Origin: Lophius americanus
Lineage: Eukaryota; Chordata; Actinopteri; Lophiiformes; Lophiidae
Length of the DNA: 64,000 nt
NCBI GenBank assembly: GCA_037951165.1
Contig: JBBDHG010000037.1
Coordinates: 685,001 to 749,000 of the forward strand
Reading direction: 5' to 3'
How positions within the stretch are numbered: position 1 is the first letter of the stretch; every line of letters starts with the position of its first letter. The notes under the pieces are model-generated. The model had not been told where the DNA came from and searched no databases. It worked only from the letters and a program-made list of their open reading frames with translations. Below are positions 60,201-64,000 of the stretch, piece after piece. The position numbers were made by a program, and so were the translations under genes.

Positions 60201-63200
60201 AGTTAGTAATTATAGTAAAGTGAGATGTTTATGACATCTACTAATGATGCAGCATCATATCATTCTGTGTAATCGCAATAAAAGTACTGTAATAGTAGTT
60301 AGTCTTTATTCCTCATAGGTGTTGCTGTCTCTTTGAATATGGGTCATGGGTCATATTGGTCACATAGTCTGACAACAGACTTTAGCTGTAGAGTCATGGT
60401 GAAGTTATTTGAGGGCAGCTTAATTGCGGGAGTAAAGTGCACTAAAGGCCCAGGTTGAAAATCCACAGCCCATCACTGCACAACACATGTAACTTTGAGT
60501 TGTCGCGTTGACATGAAGGAACTGCGGTGGGTGGTGATGAAGATTTCATAACATCACCAACCTTTCAGGGTTATAAAGCTCATTTTTGACTCTTACCTTT
60601 GCACAAGGGCTCACTGTCATTCCAGTGGGGATTGCTGGGGTCGACGCACTCAATCGTCCCCGACCCTTGTTCCATGACAAAACCTGGAGAGCAGCTGAAG
60701 GTCACGGTGGTGCCCAGCTGATAAGTGATATCACTGCTGCTGAAGTTTCCGTGGGGCATGTAGGGCTCCCAGCAGTGTTCATCATCGAAAGCTAAAAGAA
60801 AAAGTTAGATGGAAAGAAATGACTCTTGAAGGGTTTTCAAAATTATTTTCAAGCAGAAACCTTACCCTGATCTGAGATATAGTGCAATCATCCGTAGCTC
60901 TGCCTTTGTGTATGTTGTGAAAGTGGAATATCATGTAAGGAAGAGGATGAAGGCTGAGAATCTGAAGTCTTTCTGCTCACCCTCGTAACGCAGCGCCAGC
61001 AGCAGAGGGATGGAGGAGGAATCAGCCGTGAGCTCCATGTACAGTGTAGAGCTCTCACTCAGCAACCCACGCTCTGGGACATCATCCAGGTCTGAGTCAA
61101 AGAGTGGCGGAGACTGAGAACTGTTTCCACTGCGCACAATTAACCTGAGAGGAACACACCACAAAGAAACGTGATGATGGACTCGAGAAAAGAGGGAACT
61201 CTTATCATCCATGCCTGAGTAAGGAGCACAAAGGCAATAACTATAAAACCGAAAACAACAATAACACCTCCGGTGGAACGCATAGGGCACTAGATTTTGT
61301 TCAGCAGTCTCGGATTGTGCTGTACCTGCAGGTTTTGTGTCGGAGAAATGATTATTTCACGAGTTAAATGTATATGTACACAATATATGATTTTATTTAT
61401 ATATGAATGAATTTATCTACTGACCACTTTATTCCCGAGGCACTCCTGATTAACTACAAAAATCTGATGAGTGGAGCAAACTAGTAAGGACTCATTTATT
61501 ACTACTTAATTAATCAATAGTTTTTGTTAGATCCTCTAATTTTTATTCATGCTTAAAAAGCACCACTACAACACTACCTGTGTGGTGTTGCAGTGGTGTC
61601 CTTTCGTGGTTGTACTGGTGACAGTGGTGCCATAGAGGTGCACAGTAAATTAGGGAAGTGCAACGATACAACTGTTTCGCTCGCTATAATTTATTTTCCT
61701 ACCTTGGACACTTTTGTCCATCCGTATTTTGTTTTGTTTTTAGATGTTAGAAGCAATCTAGACATTAGAGGTATCCCCGGACTCTCCCAATTTCATCCTG
61801 GGAGATTTTAACCAGTGCTCAGCTGACAAAACACTTAAAGGTTTTATCAATATGCTACAAGCACCAGCCACCTGGGAAATACGCCGGACCTTTGTAATGG
61901 GTTAGTCCAAGATCCACACAGATCTGGGGTGCTTCCCCATCTGGGCTATGCTCACCTCTACACCATTCTGCTTACGCAAGCCGACACCCCAGTCATAAGG
62001 AGGACTGAGGTGGCGATGAAAATCATCGAACAGACAACTAATGACATCGTGGTTGGGTTACAAGGTTGCTTTGAATGAACAGACAAAACCACATCCAGCG
62101 ACATCAACGTCAGCGGTCCCGTCCTGAGGAACTGTGCTGAGCAGCTAGATGCCGTGTTTCATCCCCTGTTCAAGAACTTCCTGGCATGTGGCACAGTCCC
62201 CCAGCCGTGGAACAATTCCACAGCAATTAACATACCGGAAAAGGTATCATTCAGATCCTGATAACCTCAGGCCTGTGGCTCTCATATCCCTCGTGATGGA
62301 GGCAATGGGAAGAGTCCATCAAGAGTCACATCACCAAGGCCACACACAGACTCACACACGGTGCCTCTCCAGTAATCTCCACAAATCGTGCAAAGAGAGG
62401 GGATGATGAACGTCATGAAAAAAACTTCATCAAAGACACCGTAAGCATCTGGAACTACAAAACACTTAACAAACTTCTCTGTATTTAACACCGTGCAGTC
62501 ACAGTGAACTCTCTCACCCAAAAATTAAGCTTTGTGTTAACAGGGGGACAGAACTCCTTGCCAGGGCATTAAAGTTATTACTTTATGTCCTCTTGATTTA
62601 TGTAATAGATTATTCTGAGTTACTTATATCCGTAGCTACTCAAGTAGTACTGAGGGACTGCAGCTTCGCAGTAAGATTGATCAATTTGCACACAAAAGAT
62701 TGGAAACCACAAATGATTGTTTTTTGAAAATCTCAAATCTGGCTGCGTAAAAAATTATAAAAGAGTTCATTTGTGAAAAGATGCCAGAAAATGCTATCCT
62801 ATTCGTCACAACAGAAAGGTGATCGGAAACCCCCCTCAAAGCAGTTTGTATCAAACCAGCGTCAGAAAACAGATTCTCTGATACACAAGCGAGTAAAACC
62901 AAACTTACTTATCATCATCTTCATCCAGTGCAATCCTCTCAAAGTGCAGGTGGAGTCTGTGTCCCTCTTTGGCTTCTATTAACCAGTGGCAGCTCAGGTT
63001 GTTTCCGTTACTGTGGTTGCTGACAGACGAAGGGGGTGGAGATAGTATCCGGCCAACGGTTGCATTACGAATCCACCCTCCACAAGACACAGCTAGAGAA
63101 AATAATACCTCACATAAAAAAAAAAAAACAACCAGAATACGAGGCTAGAATCGTGAGCTTAATCAAGATCTAAATCAGCTGACTGACCGACACACTGTGG

Positions 63201-63373
63201 CTCAGGAGTGCTCCAGTGTGGCTGCGTTGTGTTGACACAAGTAGCCACCTCATGGCCGCGGACCTGGAAACCTGGATCACAGTGGAAGTGAGCCTGACCT
63301 CCGGTATGGATGTCTGTCACAGTCACCCCCCCTCCCTCGGGAGACAGAGGGAAGGGGCAGGACAGCAGGAAAG
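54285..63373 (-). CDS. sez6l2: seizure 6-like protein 2, C-terminal part (CUB/Sushi membrane protein)
   Basis: Thirteen coding exons: 63188-63373, 62909-63092, 60981-61144, 60597-60791, 59243-59381, 57421-57617, 57059-57253, 55661-55855, 55348-55539, 55169-55207, 54665-54782, 54398-54500 and 54285-54314. They join in frame into 644 residues plus stop. Domains in order are Sushi, CUB (SCGGWIRNATVGRIL...), Sushi, CUB (CGGELTESSGTILSPEWP...) and three Sushi domains in a row (QCPDPGEVVNGARS, CPNPGVPDNGYQTLYK). A 12-13-residue stem (AYEELLDDHKLE), a membrane helix (ENIALAIILPVILVILLIGG) and a short tail ending NNPLYEAGDTREYEVSI follow. NPLY fits the NPxY endocytic motif. SEZ6 proteins are neuronal cell-surface glycoproteins involved in synapse maturation and complement control. 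The first CUB domain and signal peptide lie beyond the right edge. Confidence 0.96.
56440..56955 (+). repeat. tandem-unit dispersed repeat, copy F (most complete)
   Basis: Order: outer block 'tgctgtagtccccagtaagg' (56449), then 'gtcccctgcattgttc'. Two units follow with a period of 144 bp: GTAAAAT at 56585 and again at 56729, each preceded by a C-rich or 'ctacta' block. Each unit contains 'accaaatttcgacttaatcg' or its relative and an 'aaattatg' ending. The outer end reads 'agttcttcctcaatctaagg'. It lies in a sez6l2 intron with no coding sequence. Other copies are at 208, 7845 and 17625, with end fragments at 12783, 48035 and 58538. Confidence 0.65.
57900..58010 (+). mobile_element. V-SINE/LINE-tail fragment, + orientation
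   Basis: 'gatgaaccggcaacctgcc' leads to 'ttgtcagctgggataggctc' and 'gaccctgaacaggataa'. This is the 3' half of the repeat that is more complete at 58085-58318, in the opposite direction. It lies in a sez6l2 intron. Confidence 0.7.
58085..58318 (-). mobile_element. tRNA-derived SINE with V-domain (DANA/HE1-like)
   Basis: Read on the minus strand, it has a tRNA-like head 'ggtggtgcagcttttagcgc' with 'ctgcctcacagcc' and the B-box relative 'aggtccaatccc'. Next comes the vertebrate SINE core 'gtgtggagtttgcgtgttct', then the 3' half 'gtcagctgagataggctcc' and 'aacaggataagcgg'. This order is that of teleost V-SINEs. It lies in the same sez6l2 intron as the fragment at 57900, in inverted orientation. 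Confidence 0.75.
58538..58680 (+). repeat. tandem-unit dispersed repeat, end fragment G
   Basis: 'gctgtcgtccccgacagcaa' (an internal palindrome), 'gggtatataacc', 'tccctgcatgg' and 'ctcctagtgagtaaaatctg' match the left end and first unit start of the 56440 copy. It breaks off after about 140 bp. Confidence 0.6.
58690..59110 (+). mobile_element. LINE ORF2 C-terminal relic
   Basis: Translation with frameshifts gives MAGMRISTSKPEAMVLN, then QVGEEFLPQKEEFKYLRVLF, then 'KRELSQKAKLDLP', 'RFMTYRP' and 'WERLK'. This is the familiar order after the RT catalytic motif in fish non-LTR elements. Several stops are present. It lies in a sez6l2 intron. Confidence 0.8.
61870..62520 (+). mobile_element. LINE reverse-transcriptase N-terminal relic
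   Basis: Translation near 62110-62290 gives 'SGPVLRNCAEQLDAVFHPLF', then 'TVPQPWNNSTAINIPEK' and, after a shift, 'DNLRPVALISLVMEAMGRV'. This is the RT 'fingers' block of fish LINEs. The catalytic region is missing and frames are broken. It lies in a sez6l2 intron. Confidence 0.8.
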
Positions 63374-64000
63374 CTGTTGTTGGTCATGGAAAAGGAGGGG
63401 AATTCAATTAAAAATCAATAGTGGAAGTTATACTCGAAGACATTTTAACAGCTATGAGGGTCGCGTTCTTCGTTGATTGGTTTTATTTTGAAGGTTTTTA
63501 GAGTCTGGGTTTTGTGTTATTGTTTGTTTCACTTCTTTTCCCTTCATTCTTCCTCTTCCCTCATGTCCTTGTGTGTGAACGGCTCCTGACTCCTTGTGTG
63601 TCTCCTCCCCGATCGTTTAATGTCCCTACCTATCCCAGCTTCCAACCTGATCCTCCATACGGTCTTTGTTACATTTTTCTATTTAAGTCTCTTTTACTCC
63701 CTGTCTTTCACAGTTTGTTGATTTGTTGGTATTGATGTCGTCAGCGCTCACTAACCTTGTTCTTCTTCATGCTCCCAGAACTTATAATAAGTAGTTTTCT
63801 AAGATTCTGAATTTATTTTTGCTTTGCCTCTGTGTTTTTAGATAAATCTGTCTCTTCACTTTTTTTTTTTTGTCTGATAATTTCATGGACTCTATCGTTT
63901 AGGAACTTTTTTCATCAGCATTAGTCTGGAATGCACTTAACCCGCTGTGTCCTCTGCTTATCGCGTCCTTGTTTTTGAACTGCACATCACAATATCAATC
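63374..64000. other. sez6l2 intron running off the window
   Basis: No further exon is visible. The DNA is T-rich with 'cttttttttttttgtc' near 63860. The upstream sez6l2 exons lie to the right of the window. Confidence 0.6.

Overview
This window is vertebrate nuclear DNA, almost certainly from a spiny-rayed (acanthomorph) teleost. Genes are split into short exons with GT-AG introns. The proteins are animal-specific (EPS8-like, SEZ6L2, KCTD13, HIRIP3). The non-coding DNA is AT-rich and full of short, decayed fish-type transposons. There is no operon, CRISPR array, rRNA or intact mobile-element gene. I found no previously undescribed multi-gene system. The most unusual item is a dispersed repeat built of 145-155 bp tandem units that I cannot name.

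Layout, left to right. An EPS8-like gene (+) occupies 1-4870; only its last seven coding exons (SH3 and SAM-like parts) are inside. It converges on nme4 (minus, 7469-10320), a mitochondrial nucleoside-diphosphate kinase. The actin exporter gene xpo6 (minus, 12605-32435) has 24 coding exons, and the first holds only the start codon. Next on the minus strand come antkmt (35100-36461), hirip3 (37566-43980), kctd13 (47569-50728) and the 3' two thirds of sez6l2 (54285 to past the right edge). The exon sums for nme4, xpo6, antkmt, hirip3 and kctd13 are all divisible by three: 201, 1152, 229, 438 and 329 residues. This supports the splice sites chosen by eye.

From memory, the human counterparts of nme4, xpo6, antkmt, hirip3, kctd13 and sez6l2 all lie on 16p. 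hirip3, kctd13 and sez6l2 come from the 16p11.2 copy-number-variant interval. The genes share no single pathway, so their proximity is inherited synteny. Two concern actin (EPS8-like, XPO6) and two concern mitochondrial nucleotide metabolism (NME4, ANTKMT).

Intergenic and intronic DNA holds decayed non-LTR retrotransposons: a duplicated reverse-transcriptase relic at 4-6 kb, an RTE-type relic at 44-45 kb, and others at 58.7 and 62 kb. It also holds tRNA-type SINEs with the vertebrate V-domain, MITE-like elements including a nested pair at 29.5-31.1 kb, a near-perfect hairpin at 2.83-2.95 kb, and a run of 32 G at 5521-5552. Splice sites, poly(A) signals and transcription starts were called by eye. 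Repeat family names are given only where I recognise coding or domain features.
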